The notes below the pieces were generated by a model that did not search any database, was not told where the DNA came from, and saw only the letters and a program-made list of their open reading frames with translations. A stretch of DNA of 7,454 nt from Candidatus Methanoplasma sp. (GTDB lineage Archaea; Thermoplasmatota; Thermoplasmata; Methanomassiliicoccales; Methanomethylophilaceae), in assembly GCA_031256615.1 (NCBI GenBank), contig JAIRQG010000008.1, positions 1-7,454 of the forward strand, in the 5' to 3' direction. Below, one piece after another: positions 6,000 to 7,454 of this stretch (position 1 is the first letter of the stretch; each line of letters begins with the position of its first letter). The translations under genes were made by a program, and so were the position numbers.

Positions 6000-7005
6000 A
6001 TCCTGTATCCTTCAGCGCACTGACCACGGAATCGGTGAACTCCTTCGTTGTCGATTTCCCGCCGACATCGGGGGTGACCGCTCCGCTACTGTACACGCGT
6101 CTAACAGCTTTTCTAATTTTCTCTGCTTCCGGCGACATCCCCATGTTGTCTAGCGCCATAGCAGCAGATAATATCGCCGATGTGGGGTTCACGACCCCGT
6201 CCTTGATCGATCTTGGGTTCGGACCGTGCATGGGTTCAAAGAGCCCGGAACTGTCGCCGATGCTCCCCACAGGGGTCAGGTAATTGCCGCCTACCATTCC
6301 TGCGATGCCGCCGGCAAACACTGCCCCGTAGACATCGGTTGAGATAAGCACGTCTATCGAGGAGGGATTCTTTATCAGCTCGGAAGCTGCCTCGTCCACT
6401 TCCATATCATCTATGAGAAATCTGGTGCCGGCAAGTTCTCCGTAGAACTCTTCAACGAACATGCCGTCCAATACCGGGAACATGCTCGCCCTATGTGCGC
6501 AGGTTATCTTCTTGCGGCCCATTGCCGAGGAAAGACGCCCCGTCTTCTGGAACAGCCTCTTACAGTTCGCCCTCGAAAGGAACTTGCTGGAATTGACCCC
6601 GTCAAGAGACTCGGTCTCCAGTATGTTCAGAAGTGTGTCGGGGTTGCCGGTGATAAGCAGGATATCTATATTCTGACGCGTTTCGGCCCTTTTGCTGAGC
6701 GTGGAGAATTTCCTCACGACAGAATAAAAATTCAGTTGTTTTTTCAGAACCCTTATCGGATTCTGATAGGTTCTGTCAGTGGGCGTGCCGATCACGCCTC
6801 CGGCGATTATCGCATCGGCTTCGGCGGCAAGGCCCATCGTCTCAGCCGGAAGGTGTTTGGAGGTTCTTATAAAGGCGGATTGGCCGATGTCACCGTACAA
6901 TATCTCTATCTTGCCACCCGCCGCCTGTGCCAGAATGCTGACGGCGGAGGAGATGACCTCCGGCCCTATGCCGTCTCCGGGAAGAACCAACACTTTTTTT
7001 GTCAT
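5998..7005 (-). CDS. Isopropylmalate/isocitrate dehydrogenase-like protein lacking canonical catalytic residues
   Basis: This 335-residue protein has the frame of a beta-decarboxylating dehydrogenase. It starts with VLPGDGIGPEV (7-17), and near the C-terminus has EPMHGPNP (257-264) followed by NPTSAILSAAMALDNMG (273-289), the usual cofactor-binding region. The active site is strongly altered by eye alignment with 3-isopropylmalate dehydrogenase. The substrate Arg of LRK is Lys (LKK, 87-89). The VRE region is ILETES. The catalytic Lys of VDKAN is Arg in AHRAS (170-174). The two metal-binding Asp of the NLFGDILSDE motif are Ala228 and Gly232 (DVYGAVFAGG). R98 appears retained. It may therefore be an enzyme with changed chemistry, a binding protein or an inactive partner. 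Leucine or lysine/homoisocitrate biosynthesis cannot be assumed. It lies 6 bp after the deoxyhypusine synthase stop and 9 bp before the chosen methyltransferase start (3 bp before the alternative), so co-transcription is likely. Confidence 0.75.
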   Translation of the reverse strand: MTKKVLVLPGDGIGPEVISSAVSILAQAAGGKIEILYGDIGQSAFIRTSKHLPAETMGLAAEADAIIAGGVIGTPTDRTYQNPIRVLKKQLNFYSVVRKFSTLSKRAETRQNIDILLITGNPDTLLNILETESLDGVNSSKFLSRANCKRLFQKTGRLSSAMGRKKITCAHRASMFPVLDGMFVEEFYGELAGTRFLIDDMEVDEAASELIKNPSSIDVLISTDVYGAVFAGGIAGMVGGNYLTPVGSIGDSSGLFEPMHGPNPRSIKDGVVNPTSAILSAAMALDNMGMSPEAEKIRKAVRRVYSSGAVTPDVGGKSTTKEFTDSVVSALKDTG

Positions 7006-7011
7006 TCGGCA

Positions 7012-7454
7012 TCAGATCCTGCTGATGACCCCCGCATATATCATGGGGAGAGTGATGGTAGCATCGCCCTCCACGGTCATTTTCTTTGCATCGAATTTCA
7101 CTTTGCCCCATGATACAGCTTCTCTGATGCGTGCGCCGGACAGAGAACCGTCATATTCCTCGGCCGTCGTAAGATATATGCAATAATCCAACCCGCCTCT
7201 GAACTGGCTCCACCATATCACGTGGTGTTTGGATATCCCTCCGCCCACGATGAGCGCGCCTGTCTTCTTCGCATTGTTGGTCATCTCGCTCAGCATCTGT
7301 TCATCGCCGAAGAGATCTATGCGCAGTTTTCTGTGCGTCTGGTAGTACATCCAGAGCTGGCACCCGAAGGATCCGTCCGTTATTCCCGGAACAACGATCG
7401 GGACCTTCTTCTTATGGCATTGATAAAGGAGGCTGTCCTCGTTCTTCAATCTTG
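7012..7454 (-). CDS. dys: Deoxyhypusine synthase, C-terminal part (cut by window edge)
   Basis: The last 146 residues of a deoxyhypusine synthase are visible; the N-terminal half lies beyond the window. The enzyme uses NAD and spermidine to transfer an aminobutyl group to a lysine of aIF5A, the first step of hypusine formation. Visible motifs are VPGITDGSFG, KKTGALIVGGGISKHH, DGSLSGARIREAVSWGK and VEGDATITLP. The WGK carries the active-site lysine (Lys329 in the human enzyme) and the KHH includes the family-conserved histidine. Where the human enzyme has GSDSG, this has GSLSG, replacing an aspartate that contacts spermidine. From memory this also occurs in other archaeal members, so the polyamine used could differ. 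It is the first visible gene of the minus-strand cluster. The TTG at 7449-7447 is an internal codon, not the start. Confidence 0.9.
   Translation of the reverse strand, partial: RLKNEDSLLYQCHKKKVPIVVPGITDGSFGCQLWMYYQTHRKLRIDLFGDEQMLSEMTNNAKKTGALIVGGGISKHHVIWWSQFRGGLDYCIYLTTAEEYDGSLSGARIREAVSWGKVKFDAKKMTVEGDATITLPMIYAGVISRI

Noticed and set aside
6461..7186. Plus-strand frames opposite the dehydrogenase-like and deoxyhypusine synthase genes
   Set aside because: They are antisense to well-supported genes and their translations show no recognisable motifs.

Overview
The window looks archaeal, most likely a methylotrophic methanogen of the Methanomassiliicoccales (Thermoplasmatota), possibly gut-associated. 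This is inferred from gene content, with no database search. The minus strand carries a deoxyhypusine synthase (an archaeal/eukaryotic enzyme) and a methylcobamide:coenzyme M methyltransferase-type protein. The plus strand carries an adhesin-like surface protein with beta-helix repeats and an Ig-like domain. Promoters look archaeal (TTTAAATA and TTATAAAT boxes), and several genes have strong AGGAGG-type ribosome binding sites.

Layout, left to right. (1) 1-287: no convincing gene; a possible TATA box, a ribosome binding site, and open frames that may be remnants. (2) 288-2075, plus: a 595-residue surface protein with an N-terminal hydrophobic segment, Gly-rich beta-helix repeats, an Ig-like domain, a Gly-rich linker and a C-terminal membrane anchor. 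(3) 2076-2426: intergenic, with a very stable hairpin and then two large palindromic operators exactly 70 bp apart on either side of a TATA box. (4) 2427-4813, plus: a tight three-gene operon of a MarR-family regulator, a DrrA-type ABC ATPase and a DrrB-type ABC permease. The first two genes overlap by 8 bp and the last two are 1 bp apart. (5) 4814-4929: a short convergent intergenic region with a probable minus-strand terminator. (6) 7454-4930, minus: another tight cluster of deoxyhypusine synthase (cut by the window edge), an isopropylmalate/isocitrate dehydrogenase-like protein and a UroD-family corrinoid:CoM methyltransferase.

The plus-strand operon reads as a self-regulated efflux module. 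The MarR protein probably binds the paired palindromes over its own promoter and releases them when a toxic compound appears, inducing the DrrAB-like pump. The minus-strand cluster is harder to read as one pathway. It joins an enzyme of translation-factor modification, a dehydrogenase-fold protein that lacks most of the expected catalytic residues, and a methyltransferase of methanogenesis that keeps its zinc ligands.

The most notable points are the composite duplicated operator, the catalytically degenerate dehydrogenase-like protein and its unusual neighbours, the Arg/Gly-rich tail on the MarR regulator, and near-identical DNA repeats inside the surface protein gene. I did not find a CRISPR array, tRNA, rRNA, insertion sequence or complete mobile element.
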